Counted from the stretch's first letter, positions 14,051 to 22,718 are shown. The stretch: DNA of 64,000 nucleotides from Pseudarthrobacter phenanthrenivorans Sphe3 (GCF_000189535.1 NC_015145.1:4030001-4094000), one strand, 5' to 3'. The notes: generated by a model from the sequence alone, not told the origin. Numbers and translations: made by a program.

Positions 14051-15510
14051 CGGGGCTGGTACTGGCTAACGTGCGGCTGCCAGGAAAGTCCGCGCCCTGC
14101 AACGTGCATATCCGCCAGGGCCGGGTCAGCGGGATCTCGGCTGCCACTGAGTCCAGAGGCAGCGCGCAAGTAGTTAATGCTGACGGCCGGTTTGCTGTTC
14201 CGGGGTTGTGGGACGAGCACGTCCACATGACCCAGTGGGCGCTGCATGCCAACCGTATTGACCTCTCCGGTGCGCTCACCGCCCACGAGGCTGCCGCCGT
14301 CGTCCGTTGCAGCATGGCAGCCGCCGACCCTTCAGTAACCACCGTGGGCGTCGGCTTTCGTGACGCACTGTGGCCGGACCAGCCCTCCCTCGCAGTGCTG
14401 GACGCCGCCACGGGCAGCCAGCCCACCGTTCTGGTCAGCCATGACCTGCACTGTGTGTGGCTCAACTCTGCAGCGGCCGCGCGCTATGCCGTGCAGGTGG
14501 ATTCTTCCGGCCTGTTGCGCGAGGAGCCGGCGTTCGCCCTGACCCGGGAGCTGGGACGGTTGCCGGACACCGTGGTGGACCGCTGGGTTGGCGATGCTAC
14601 CCGGGCCGCCGCGGCCCGTGGCGTGGTGGGCGTGGTGGACTTCGAGATGACGTGGAACCGGGATCCGTGGTTGCGGCGCATCACCGGCGGGTTTGACGCG
14701 TTGCGGGTGGAGGCGGGTGTCTATCCGGCTGACCTTGAACGTGCCGTCGCCCAGGGCATGCGGACAGGGCAGGAGGTGGACGGCGGCAACGGGCTGCTGA
14801 GGGTAGGTCCCCTGAAAGTACTTATTGACGGTTCCCTAAATACCCGGACTGCCTTTTGCGTGGACCCCTACCCTTTTGGCGGGCATGGGCTGCTGACGGT
14901 GGGCTTTGATGAGCTGGCGGAACTGCTGGGGCGGGCGGGTGATACCGGCTTTGTCCCTGCCGTCCATGCGATCGGTGATGCGGCCAACCGGGTGGCCCTC
15001 GACGCTTTCGAATCTGCGGGAGTGGGCGGCCGGATCGAGCATGCGCAGTTTGTCCGCCGGGAGGATCTTGCCCGCTTCGGTTCCCTGGGGGTGGCGGCCA
15101 GTGTCCAGCCGGTCCACGCCCTGGATGACCGTGACGCTGCCGAAACGAACTGGCCGGGACGGACTGACCGCGCTTTTCCGTTGCGGTCACTGCTCGATGC
15201 CGGGGCAGAGCTGCTGCTGGGCTCTGATGCGCCGGTGGCGCCGCTTGAACCGTGGGCGGCGATGGCTGCCGCAGTCTTGCGGGCGCGCGGGGACGGGCGC
15301 GGGCCGTGGCATCCGCAGGAGGCCATCACGCGGGAGCAGGCCCTCTTTGCTTCCGCCCGGGGCCGCTTGGGTGTCCGTGTTGGTGATGCTGCCGACCTGG
15401 TCCTCCTCGATGCGGATCCGCTGACTGTGCCGGATGACGTGTTCGCGGCGATGCCGGTGGCGGCCACGCTGCTAGGCGGGCGTTTTACGTACGACGACGG
15501 TTTGGCCTAG
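14047..15510 (+). CDS. YtcJ-like amidohydrolase
   Basis: This 487-residue metal-dependent hydrolase belongs to the amidohydrolase superfamily. The metal-binding HVHM motif (about 59-62) follows the PGLWDEH entry. Later histidines are in VPAVHAIGDAANR and RIEHAQFV, and the final Asp is in LLLGSDAPVAPLEPW. The C-terminus has the usual small beta-sandwich segment (DLVLLDADPLT). The pattern is that of YtcJ/exoenzyme-regulatory-type amidohydrolases with unknown substrate. Its GTG overlaps the hslR stop by four bases, so the two genes are translationally coupled. Confidence 0.85.
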   Translation: MTGLVLANVRLPGKSAPCNVHIRQGRVSGISAATESRGSAQVVNADGRFAVPGLWDEHVHMTQWALHANRIDLSGALTAHEAAAVVRCSMAAADPSVTTVGVGFRDALWPDQPSLAVLDAATGSQPTVLVSHDLHCVWLNSAAAARYAVQVDSSGLLREEPAFALTRELGRLPDTVVDRWVGDATRAAAARGVVGVVDFEMTWNRDPWLRRITGGFDALRVEAGVYPADLERAVAQGMRTGQEVDGGNGLLRVGPLKVLIDGSLNTRTAFCVDPYPFGGHGLLTVGFDELAELLGRAGDTGFVPAVHAIGDAANRVALDAFESAGVGGRIEHAQFVRREDLARFGSLGVAASVQPVHALDDRDAAETNWPGRTDRAFPLRSLLDAGAELLLGSDAPVAPLEPWAAMAAAVLRARGDGRGPWHPQEAITREQALFASARGRLGVRVGDAADLVLLDADPLTVPDDVFAAMPVAATLLGGRFTYDDGLA

Positions 15511-15515
15511 TTCCT

Positions 15516-15577
15516 CTCACTTTTCCGCTCCCCTGACTTTGCGGCTCCGCTCACTTTGCCGCTCCGTTCACTTTGCG
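15516..15577. repeat. degenerate 17-bp tandem repeat
   Basis: Three consecutive 17-base units (15516-15532, 15533-15549, 15550-15566) and part of a fourth follow the pattern CTCACTTTGCCGCTCCG with a few substitutions. They fill the space between two convergent genes and run into the 3' end of the minus-strand gene. The words CTCACTT and CGCTCC recur, on the opposite strand, in the 32-bp repeats at 60306. Confidence 0.7.
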
Positions 15578-16071
15578 CGGGCCCTCACCAGGTTGGCGAA
15601 GGGAAGCTTTCCGTACTCTGCGATGAACGCTGCATGACAGTCCGCCTCGGCTTTGGAGAGCTGTTCCGCCGGAAGTTCCTTCCACGCGATGACCAGCTTT
15701 TCAGCGTCAGCGAGCTGCCAGACCAGGCGGCCGTCCCAGTGCCCCGGCGGCTTGCCCTGCCCGAAGTCGAGGAATTCCTGGATCTGCCGCCTGAGGCCCC
15801 GGTTGCCTTTGCTGCCGGGGCCGGCTTTGCCCAGGTAAAGGACCGTTGCGGTGTCCACCCATTCTGTGGCCAGGGCCGCCTCCGGAAGCGAGGGATCCTT
15901 CTTCTTGAAGACGCCGGCGGTGCTTTTCTTGAGGAAGCGGGGCTGGAACCCCTCCGGTGCCAGTACTGCGAACAGCCCCGTTCCCTGCGGGATGCGCATG
16001 GCGTCCAGCGCGTCGATCGGCCGGAAACCGGAGAAGCCTTCGAGCTTGAGGCCCTTTCTGTCGAACTGCAT
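15568..16071 (-). CDS. GIY-YIG nuclease-like protein
   Basis: This 167-residue protein shows a GIY-YIG-like arrangement. GTGLFAVL (about 24-31) stands for the GIY strand and VLYLGKA (about 72-78) for the YIG strand. GLRRQIQEFL follows with the expected arginine. The end EADCHAAFIAEYGKLPFANL supplies a Glu and the closing P..N. The first catalytic Tyr appears to be Phe, so activity is uncertain. I start it at the ATG at 16071; the frame is open upstream through a hairpin. The assignment is from motif order, not a database match. Confidence 0.5.
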   Translation of the reverse strand: MQFDRKGLKLEGFSGFRPIDALDAMRIPQGTGLFAVLAPEGFQPRFLKKSTAGVFKKKDPSLPEAALATEWVDTATVLYLGKAGPGSKGNRGLRRQIQEFLDFGQGKPPGHWDGRLVWQLADAEKLVIAWKELPAEQLSKAEADCHAAFIAEYGKLPFANLVRARAK

Positions 16072-16083
16072 CCCTTTATTGAA

Positions 16084-16110
16084 CAGCACGGCTGCCGAAC
16101 AGCCGTGCTG
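16084..16110. repeat. 11-bp perfect inverted repeat
   Basis: CAGCACGGCTG and CAGCCGTGCTG are separated by five bases. The hairpin lies 12 bases upstream of the GIY-YIG-like gene's ATG and inside its 5' region. Neither side has a T-tract, so it is more likely an operator or a translation-affecting stem than a terminator. Confidence 0.6.
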
Positions 16111-16217
16111 GAAAGCACTATGTGGACAGCTCGGACGGCGGGCAGGTTTGCCTCGGATTATCCACATAGGGCGGGTGGGTGAGTGCGTCGGGACTGGGGT
16201 GCTGGAAGGCTGGGGGG

Positions 16218-17462
16218 ATGGTGGCGACGGCGGGAACAGGGCTTGGTGCGGGAGGTGTTGTGAAGGCAGGAGGCGTTCCTGGTCCTTGTGTTGCTGATGT
16301 CCTTGCGTTGCTGGCCGCCGTGCCTGTCGCCATGGATAGCCGGGGAAAGATTGACCAGATCAGGGAACTCGAGGACGTGAAATCCGCATTGGCCGCGAAG
16401 CAGGCACGCATCGCCGCGGCCCTTGAGGTGCAAAGGCGGCAGGAGCGGGCAGCGGCTGGTGTCCCGGCTGATGAGCAGGGTGCGGGGGTGGGGGCTGAAA
16501 TAGCGTTGGCCCGCCGGGAGTCCCCATCCCGTGGCGGCACACTCCTGGGATTGGCGAAGGCCTTGACCACAGGGATGCCCCGAACTCTCGCAGCTTTGCA
16601 GTCCGGGCAGTTGAATGAATGGCGGGCCACCCTCATCGTGAAGGAAACCGTCTGCCTGTCCCCCGAGGACCGGTGGGCCGTCGACCAGGAACTCGCCGCC
16701 GACACCGGAACCTTCGACGGCGCCGGGGATCGGGCCATTGTTGCTGCTGCCCGGGCCGCGGCCTATCGGCGGGATCCGCGGTCTGTCGCTAAACGGTCCA
16801 GCCAGGCAGTCACGGAACGAACGGTGAGCCTGCGGCCGGCACCGGACACCATGACCTACCTGACAGCATTACTTCCAGTGGCCCAGGGCGTGGCCGCCTA
16901 TGCCGCGTTGAGCAGGCATGCGGACACCGTCAAGGCCGGCGGGGATGACCGGTCCCGCGGCGCCGTCATGGCCGATCAGCTCGTCGAACGCGTCACCGGC
17001 ACCCCGGGCGGGATCAGCGGCGTGGACATCCAGCTCGTCATGAGCGACCGCACCCTGTTCCACGGCGACAGCGAACCGGCCCGGCTCTTCCCACCAGGGC
17101 TCCGGCGATTCCTGCAGGTCCGGGACAACGTGTGCCGCACCCCCTATTGCGACGCGCCGATCCGCCACCAGGACCACATCATCCCCTGGCACCAGGACGG
17201 CCCCACCACAGCCGGCAACGGCCAAGGCCTCTGCGAAGCCTGCAACCACACCAAAGAAGCGCCCGGCTGGACAGCGCGCACACTGGCCGGACCACGGCGG
17301 CGTCATTCAGTGGAACTGCAAACGCCTACCGGCCACACCTATCACTCCACCGCCCCGCCGTTGCCGGGGACGGCCTCCTCCGGCATAGATTGTTCCGCCC
17401 CCGTGCCGTCAGGCACGGCCTTGGCTAACACGGATCCGCCTGCCTCCTCCTATGGCACTTAA
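16218..17462 (+). CDS. DUF222 domain protein with C-terminal HNH nuclease
   Basis: This protein of about 414 residues has the common actinobacterial DUF222 region (about 25-260) and a C-terminal HNH endonuclease domain. The latter is recognised by DNVCRTPYCDAPIRHQDHII (about 308-327), containing the zinc Cys pair and the catalytic H-D-H, and by GLCEACNHTKEAPGW with the second Cys pair. Such proteins occur in many paralogous copies in Arthrobacter-type genomes; their biological role is not established. The ATG at 16218 follows a G-rich site; an in-frame ATG at 16179 is an alternative. Confidence 0.85.
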   Translation: MVATAGTGLGAGGVVKAGGVPGPCVADVLALLAAVPVAMDSRGKIDQIRELEDVKSALAAKQARIAAALEVQRRQERAAAGVPADEQGAGVGAEIALARRESPSRGGTLLGLAKALTTGMPRTLAALQSGQLNEWRATLIVKETVCLSPEDRWAVDQELAADTGTFDGAGDRAIVAAARAAAYRRDPRSVAKRSSQAVTERTVSLRPAPDTMTYLTALLPVAQGVAAYAALSRHADTVKAGGDDRSRGAVMADQLVERVTGTPGGISGVDIQLVMSDRTLFHGDSEPARLFPPGLRRFLQVRDNVCRTPYCDAPIRHQDHIIPWHQDGPTTAGNGQGLCEACNHTKEAPGWTARTLAGPRRRHSVELQTPTGHTYHSTAPPLPGTASSGIDCSAPVPSGTALANTDPPASSYGT

Positions 17463-17627
17463 GCGCGGGCGCCGACGGCATTCCCGGGCAACATAGACGC
17501 AGCGGCGGGGCCAAAAGCACCAGGTGGCAGAAGGGAGAGGAAACTCCGCCTGCCCACCCTTCAGCCCAAAAGCGTAGAGTGGCCTAAGACGCCTGATTCT
17601 GGACGCCTTGCTGCTGAGGGAGAAATC

Positions 17628-18245
17628 GTGACGATTGATTGGGACGAGAAAAAGGCCCTGCTACAGGAACCGAACATCGCGAAGGTAACGCAGCTTTGCG
17701 ATGAATTGATGGAGAAGAAGCCGGGATCTGTCGTCCCCTATATCGACCCGGTGCACGACGAAGATGAGTGCCGCATCGTGAGCCTGCAGGTCAGCCCCGG
17801 AAAGGGCACCGAGTCCGGCTTTGTTTCGCACTACAACGACGACGAGGCCGCACGCCGCGCCACGCAGATTTACGAACTCGCGGAGCTGGACCCCCGGTAC
17901 GTGATGCCCTGGAACGCCTACCCCTGGGTGCGGGACCCGGATATGCCGTCAGCGCTGAACGTGCAGGAAAAGACTGATGGCCTGCGTCCCTTCCGGCAGT
18001 TCCTCAAGATCAATTCCCGGGTATCGGCCATCATCGCGCACGGCACCGATGCTTCCACCTTCCTCACCCTCTTCGAGAAGACCTACCACCAGCCGTTGAA
18101 GAACAGCGGCATCAAGGTCTACAAGGCCACGGCGCTGGGGGGACGCGCTTTCGCCGTCTCCGAGGCGAAGCAGGAAGAACTCCTGGCCAAGAGCGTGGAG
18201 ATCTACAAGGACGCCATGCAGCGGGCGGGCATCCAGCACCTCTGA
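17628..18245 (+). CDS. uracil-DNA glycosylase superfamily-like protein
   Basis: This is a 205-residue protein. The block LQVSPGKGTESGFVSHYNDD (about 51-70) followed by YVMPWNAYPWVRD (about 88-100) resembles the two active-site motifs of uracil-DNA glycosylase-fold proteins (the loop binding the uracil and the 'WN..PW' strand). The C-terminal third has no clear HxSP-type motif, so catalytic function is doubtful. GAGGGAG precedes the GTG. It is separated by six bases from the next gene, suggesting cotranscription. The fold assignment is an inference from motif order. Confidence 0.5.
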   Translation: MTIDWDEKKALLQEPNIAKVTQLCDELMEKKPGSVVPYIDPVHDEDECRIVSLQVSPGKGTESGFVSHYNDDEAARRATQIYELAELDPRYVMPWNAYPWVRDPDMPSALNVQEKTDGLRPFRQFLKINSRVSAIIAHGTDASTFLTLFEKTYHQPLKNSGIKVYKATALGGRAFAVSEAKQEELLAKSVEIYKDAMQRAGIQHL

Positions 18246-18251
18246 GACCTG

Positions 18252-19214
18252 GTGCCGCGGATGGATGTACTGGACTGGTTGCTCGATTCCGATCCTGCTG
18301 TCCGCTGGCAGGTCCTGCGCGACCTTGCCGTCGCTTCACCCGAAGAGGTTGCTGCCGAACGGAAGCGGGTTGCGACCCATAGCTGGGGTGCAAGGCTGCT
18401 GGCACTGCAGGAAGCAGGCGGCCAATGGGACGGCGGAACATACTGGCCGTCCCACGACGACGACCCTGAGGGTCAGCCGTGGACGGCAACGACATACACC
18501 CTGCTGCTCCTGCGTGAGTTCGGGCTGGACCCGGCGAGCCAGGAGGCCCGCCACGCAATCAGCCTGGTCAAGGCCAACAGCCGCTGGGAAGAAGGGGGCC
18601 AGCCCTTTTTCGAGGGTGAGGTGGAACCCTGTATCAACGGCATGACCGTGGCACTCGGCGCCTACTTCGGGGAGGACGTGGACGCCGTCGTGGATCGGCT
18701 CGCCGGTGGGCAGTTGGCCGACGGCGGCTGGAACTGCGATGTGGAGCGGGGCTCCACACGTTCGTCCTTCCACACCACTATCTGCGTCCTTGAGGGCCTG
18801 CTCGAGCACGAACGGGCGACTGGCGGAACAAGCAGTTCCAGGGAAGCACGGCGCCGGGGCGAGGAATACCTGCTCAAGCGTTCCCTGCTGAGGAGGGAGT
18901 CCACAGGTGCAGTGATCAGCGATGACTGGCTGAAGTTTTCCTTCCCCACCCGCTGGTACTACGACGTACTCCGCGGGCTCGACTACTTCCGTGCCGCGGG
19001 TGAACTCCCAGGTGAAACGGCCGGCGCTCCCGACAAGCGCCTCGCCGAAGCAGTGGGCATCGTCCGTTCCAAGCAACAGCGGGACGGCACCTGGCTGCTG
19101 GAAAACACCCATCCCGGGAAGGTGCACTTCGCGCTTGAGGCCGGGGACGGCGAGCCCAGCAGGTGGAACACCCTCCGCGCCCTCAGGGTCCTGCGGTGGT
19201 ACGGGCCTTCCTAG
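18252..19214 (+). CDS. squalene cyclase/prenyltransferase-fold hypothetical protein
   Basis: This 320-residue protein contains repeated helix pairs with the QW-like phrases GGQWDGGTYWP, GGQLADGGWNCD and QQRDGTWLLE, typical of the alpha/alpha-toroid fold shared by terpene cyclases and prenyltransferases. The DxDD catalytic motif of squalene cyclases is not seen, so it is probably not a cyclase. Related small proteins in actinobacteria are annotated as hypothetical or squalene-cyclase-like. It follows the UDG-like gene by six bases and is convergent with hipA, seven bases away. Confidence 0.65.
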   Translation: MPRMDVLDWLLDSDPAVRWQVLRDLAVASPEEVAAERKRVATHSWGARLLALQEAGGQWDGGTYWPSHDDDPEGQPWTATTYTLLLLREFGLDPASQEARHAISLVKANSRWEEGGQPFFEGEVEPCINGMTVALGAYFGEDVDAVVDRLAGGQLADGGWNCDVERGSTRSSFHTTICVLEGLLEHERATGGTSSSREARRRGEEYLLKRSLLRRESTGAVISDDWLKFSFPTRWYYDVLRGLDYFRAAGELPGETAGAPDKRLAEAVGIVRSKQQRDGTWLLENTHPGKVHFALEAGDGEPSRWNTLRALRVLRWYGPS

Positions 19215-19220
19215 CCCGTC

Positions 19221-20468
19221 TCAGCCTTCCAGCAGCCGCCGCCGGTGCTTCAACTCCTTGACCCATGCCCTGGTGACCGGACCGGAAAACGGCGAGCCGC
19301 CGTCGTCGGCACTCTTTGCATGACTCCCGTTCAGGCCCCGGAATGCTGTCCCCGCCTCCAGATCGGCAATGAGGGGACCCGTCGCCTTCAAGGCGAGGTC
19401 CAGTACCTGGGCAGCGGCCCGCTCGGTCAGGCCGAGCTGCGTGGCCCAGCCCAGGAAGTGGCGGCGCGAGATCCCGGTCCGTTTTCCGTCCAGGGTCAGC
19501 GCAAGCGTCTTGTCGCCGTAAACCACTGTGGAGGGGATGTCGTACACGGGTGCGATGGTCCACTCCCCATGGGGTTGCTGGACCATGGACACGTTCTTGG
19601 CGTGCAGGTCCCCGTTGCCGGTCAGCCAGGCAAAGGCACCCTGGATGGCGAGGTTCCGCAGGGCGGGTAGTGGCGCGGCGCAGTGGGAAGCCAGCGCACG
19701 GCAGACATCGCTGTAACCCACGTTGTACTTGTCCGCCGGGTAAAGCTTGAGCACCTGCGCCGCGTCCTCAACGGCCAGCCGCCGCACGCCTTCCGGAGCC
19801 CCTGGCTCCGGAAGGCGGTCGAAACGCTCCACCAGCAGTCCGGGCCGGCCCGCGATGTCCCGGATGAGCCGGACCCGGCCCAGGGGGATCCGGAGCTTGG
19901 CCGCGTACCGGAACATCACCAGCTCGTTTTCCACTACGTGCGGGAATTCCGGCGCGTTGAGTTTCAGGATGAACTGGTGTCCCGTCCCCGTCACCGGCAC
20001 TGAAATCATGCCGGCTGACATCTTGTCCTGCACCCCCGCCAGTGCCACCGGGTCAATCAGGTCAGGGTCGCCAAGAAGCTGGTCGAAGTCCACCGGTTGC
20101 CTCGGATCGAGCGGGACGGCGTGATCATCCGGCCCCAACGGCTCGCCGTGCCCCACGATCTGCACGTCGCCTACGGGGTTTGCACCGGCCGCGATGAGAA
20201 GGGAAAGGTCGTCGTCAGCGCTGGTTTTGATGGAGCGCCGCAGTGCGTTGAGGCGCCGGCCTTCCGGCAGGAGACCAGTGAAATAAGGCGGCGCCGCCCC
20301 TGCGGCGGAGAGGACCGGCCCGCTGCTGAGCGGCAGGGAAGTGGCGACGGCGGGTCCCCCGGCTTGGAGGTAGGCGGGTAGGTAGCTGAAGCGCGTGCCG
20401 CCATCGTGCCGCTCGAGCCGCGCGGCCAGCACTCCTGCCTTGTAAATATCGGCGATGCGGTGCCTCAC
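19221..20468 (-). CDS. hipA: HipA family serine/threonine kinase toxin
   Basis: This is a 415-residue type II toxin of the HipA family. HipA kinases phosphorylate targets such as glutamyl-tRNA synthetase and cause growth arrest and persistence. The N-terminal 'couple-hipA' part (about 1-100) includes YFTGLLPEGRRLNALR. The kinase core has the ATP-site segment GVQDKMSAG, the lysine strand FILKLN, and the catalytic loop LTGNGDLHAKN with the key Asp. The sequence continues with APVYDIPSTV, which holds the metal-binding Asp. All key residues look intact. Its ATG overlaps the hipB TGA, the usual antitoxin-first order. Confidence 0.9.
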   Translation of the reverse strand: MRHRIADIYKAGVLAARLERHDGGTRFSYLPAYLQAGGPAVATSLPLSSGPVLSAAGAAPPYFTGLLPEGRRLNALRRSIKTSADDDLSLLIAAGANPVGDVQIVGHGEPLGPDDHAVPLDPRQPVDFDQLLGDPDLIDPVALAGVQDKMSAGMISVPVTGTGHQFILKLNAPEFPHVVENELVMFRYAAKLRIPLGRVRLIRDIAGRPGLLVERFDRLPEPGAPEGVRRLAVEDAAQVLKLYPADKYNVGYSDVCRALASHCAAPLPALRNLAIQGAFAWLTGNGDLHAKNVSMVQQPHGEWTIAPVYDIPSTVVYGDKTLALTLDGKRTGISRRHFLGWATQLGLTERAAAQVLDLALKATGPLIADLEAGTAFRGLNGSHAKSADDGGSPFSGPVTRAWVKELKHRRRLLEG

Positions 20469-20731
20469 AGGTGGGCACCCTTTTCAGCGGAGGGCCCTGG
20501 GAGCGCGCGGACGGCTCCGCTGGTCCGTGGGGTGAGCTGCAGCTCGAGTCCCAGCGTCTCAAGGACGGCAACGAGCGAATCCAGCTGGATGCTCGGCTTG
20601 CCCTGCTCGACGAAGCGGACAAAACGCTCTGAGACTCCTGCCATATCGGCGAGGTCTTGCTGTGTCAGATGGAGAGCCGCACGGCGCCTCCTGACCTCCG
20701 CCGCGAGCACCTCACTGATTCCTCGAGTCAT
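20465..20731 (-). CDS. hipB: HipB-type Xre antitoxin
   Basis: This 88-residue protein has a single Xre helix-turn-helix (about 10-64), seen in LTQQDLADMAGVSERFVRFV followed by EQGKPSIQLDSLVAVLETLG. In HipBA systems HipB neutralises HipA and represses its own operon. The ATG at 20731 gives a compact family-length protein; the same frame runs much further upstream without a likely start. Stop and start of hipB and hipA overlap by four bases. Two matching operator-like sites lie 13-98 bases upstream. Confidence 0.88.
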   Translation of the reverse strand: MTRGISEVLAAEVRRRRAALHLTQQDLADMAGVSERFVRFVEQGKPSIQLDSLVAVLETLGLELQLTPRTSGAVRALPGPSAEKGAHL

Positions 20732-20743
20732 AGAGCTCCAATA

Positions 20744-20829
20744 GGTACGATCGTTCCGCTTCGACGTCTTTTGCGAGTCTAGCGCCAGCCCCGGCCATGC
20801 GACAGGGGTAAAACGGTACGAACATACCG
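20744..20829. promoter_or_regulatory. duplicated operator candidate of hipBA
   Basis: Two 16-base sites share the pattern GGTACGAnCnTnCCG: one at 20743-20758 (inner palindrome ACGATCGT) and one at 20814-20829, which is CGGTA-N6-TACCG. Their centres are about 71 bases apart. They flank the region where the hipB promoter must lie, and so fit cooperative autorepression by HipB. Confidence 0.6.
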
Positions 20830-20871
20830 GCGCGCCCATCCTGCGCCCGCGTCGGCTAACTGTCGGGCGCA

Positions 20872-21008
20872 ACTTGCGCGCAAGTCCGTTCCTTACCAGA
20901 TTCGGCCGGCAAGCCCAAGGTCGAGTTTTCGGCTCGATTGGCATACGTTGGAGCGACTATGTCGCAGCTCACATCTGTTGGGGGAGTTCAGGCAGGCGCT
21001 GTCTGAAC
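20872..21008. promoter_or_regulatory. palindromes upstream of the alanine symporter gene
   Basis: The 315-base gap between hipB and the symporter gene holds, besides the hip operators, a perfect 14-base palindrome ACTTGCGCGCAAGT (20872-20885). It also holds an inverted repeat GTTCAG...CTGAAC (20986-21008). Both are positioned to control the symporter gene. I see no clear -35/-10 pair. Confidence 0.4.
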
Positions 21009-21045
21009 GGAGGCGGGCAGACCGCAACCCGCAAACGAAAAGAGT

Positions 21046-22614
21046 ATGGAACCCATGCAGGCAATACCCATGGCTGTGACCGATGACGTCGGCTGGCTCG
21101 CATCAGTAGAAGAAGCGATCGATGCGGTGTTCCGCCCGGCCGCTGAGATATTTTCGACAGTAGTTTTCTTCCCCATCACGATCGGCGACGTCAGTTTTCC
21201 CGCCGTAGTGGCCTGGCTTATTGCCGCCGGAGTCATCATCAGCATCTACTTGGGGCTGATCCAGTTCCGCGGCCTCAAGGTGTCCTACGAGGTTGTGCGC
21301 GGACGATACTCAGCCCACCACGATCCTGGAGAGGTGCCGCACTTCCAGGCACTGACCTCTGCCCTGTCCGGAACCGTGGGTCTGGGAAACATCGCGGGCG
21401 TGGGGGCCGCCATGGCGCTCGGCGGTCCCGGCGCCACCTTCTGGATGATCCTGGCCGGGCTGCTGGGCATGGCCACCAAATTTGCCGAATGCACCCTGGG
21501 CGTCAAGTACCGCGAGGTGCATGAAGACGGCACCGTTACGGGTGGCCCTTTCAAGTACCTGCCCATTGCTTTCAAGAAGTTCGGCAAGTGGCCGGGCAAG
21601 GTCCTCACCGGAATTTTCGCCGTCTCCATCCTGATCTTTGGTGTCGCGGGTGGAAACATGTTCCAGGCCAACCAGACGTTTGCACAGATGAGGAACGTCA
21701 CTGGTGGCGATGAAGGCCTTCTCGGAAGCGCTGGCGCTGCACTGGTCTTCGGCCTCATCCTCGCAACGCTTGTTGCCGCCGTGATCCTTGGTGGCATGAA
21801 ATCTATCGGCGCCACCACCAGCCGGCTCGTGCCGGCCATGGCAGCCGTCTACGTGATTGCCTGCCTCTTCGTCATCTTCGTGAACATCGGCCAGGTACCG
21901 GCCGCTTTCAACGCCATCATCACCGGCGCCTTCAACCCGGCAGGAATGGCCGGCGGCCTGGTGGGCGTCATGATCGTCGGTTTCCAGCGCGCCGCCTTCT
22001 CCAACGAGGCGGGCCTGGGTTCAGCTGCCATTGCGCATTCGACCGTGAAGACCCGCCGCCCGGTCAGCGAGGGCTTCGTTGCCATGTTCGAACCCCTCGT
22101 TGACACAGTGGTCATCTGCACCATGACTGCCCTTGCGATTGTCATTGCCGGCGCACCGAGCCTCCAGTCCGGAATCGATCAGGTCCAGGCCGGCGAAGGC
22201 GCGCCCGACGGCGTTATCCTCACGTCCGATGCCTTTGCCACGGTCCTGCCCTGGTTCCCTGTGGTCCTGGCCGTGGCAGTGGCCCTGTTCGCCTTCTCGA
22301 CGCTAATTACCTGGTCCTACTACGGACTGAAGGCATGGGAATACCTCTTCGGGCGCAGCAAGGCATCCGAGATTAGCTACAAGTGCGTCTTCCTGTTTTT
22401 CACGGTAGTGGGAACGGTGCTGACCTTCACCCAGGTCCTGAACTTCGCCGATGCAGCCTTGTTCATCTGCGCGTTCGTAAACCTGCTGGGCGTGTACATG
22501 CTGCTCCCGGTCATCAAACGCGAAATGAAGGCCTACCTGGCAGAACGGAAGTGTGGCGACCTCCACAAGCTCGGCGCCGCCGAGGCTGACGAGGTGGGAA
22601 CGCACCGGGCCTAG
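21046..22614 (+). CDS. alanine/glycine:cation symporter (AGCS family)
   Basis: This 522-residue inner-membrane transporter is predicted to take up alanine or glycine with Na+. It has the AGCS landmarks: GLVQ-like start of the core (YLGLIQFRGLKVSY), GTVGLGNIAGVGAAMALGGPGATFWM (quoted here only in part: GLGNIAGVGAAMALGGPGA, about 122-140), MATKFAECTLGVKYRE, and the late FSNEAGLGSAAIAHS (about 321-335). Around ten membrane helices are visible. The start is uncertain: ATGs at 21046, 21055 and 21070 share the frame and no strong ribosome site decides. A terminator follows. Confidence 0.9.
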   Translation: MEPMQAIPMAVTDDVGWLASVEEAIDAVFRPAAEIFSTVVFFPITIGDVSFPAVVAWLIAAGVIISIYLGLIQFRGLKVSYEVVRGRYSAHHDPGEVPHFQALTSALSGTVGLGNIAGVGAAMALGGPGATFWMILAGLLGMATKFAECTLGVKYREVHEDGTVTGGPFKYLPIAFKKFGKWPGKVLTGIFAVSILIFGVAGGNMFQANQTFAQMRNVTGGDEGLLGSAGAALVFGLILATLVAAVILGGMKSIGATTSRLVPAMAAVYVIACLFVIFVNIGQVPAAFNAIITGAFNPAGMAGGLVGVMIVGFQRAAFSNEAGLGSAAIAHSTVKTRRPVSEGFVAMFEPLVDTVVICTMTALAIVIAGAPSLQSGIDQVQAGEGAPDGVILTSDAFATVLPWFPVVLAVAVALFAFSTLITWSYYGLKAWEYLFGRSKASEISYKCVFLFFTVVGTVLTFTQVLNFADAALFICAFVNLLGVYMLLPVIKREMKAYLAERKCGDLHKLGAAEADEVGTHRA

Positions 22615-22653
22615 CGCCGGACCACGCAGCCACCTTCCCTCCCCGCGGACGCA

Positions 22654-22688
22654 GGGGCCGGCGCCGCCATGGCGCTGGCCCCTTTTGT
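22654..22688 (+). terminator. rho-independent terminator after the symporter gene
   Basis: GGGGCCGGCGCC and GGCGCTGGCCCC pair with one mismatch around a five-base loop, followed by TTTTGT. Confidence 0.75.
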
Positions 22689-22718
22689 GCTCAACCTCCC
22701 CTTTAGGGTGAACCCGCA

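Noticed and set aside
16084..16110. Rho-independent terminator
   Set aside because: No T-tract on either side, and it lies in the 5' region of a gene.
18252..19214. Squalene-hopene cyclase of hopanoid synthesis
   Set aside because: About half the length of true cyclases and no DxDD motif; no isoprenoid genes nearby.
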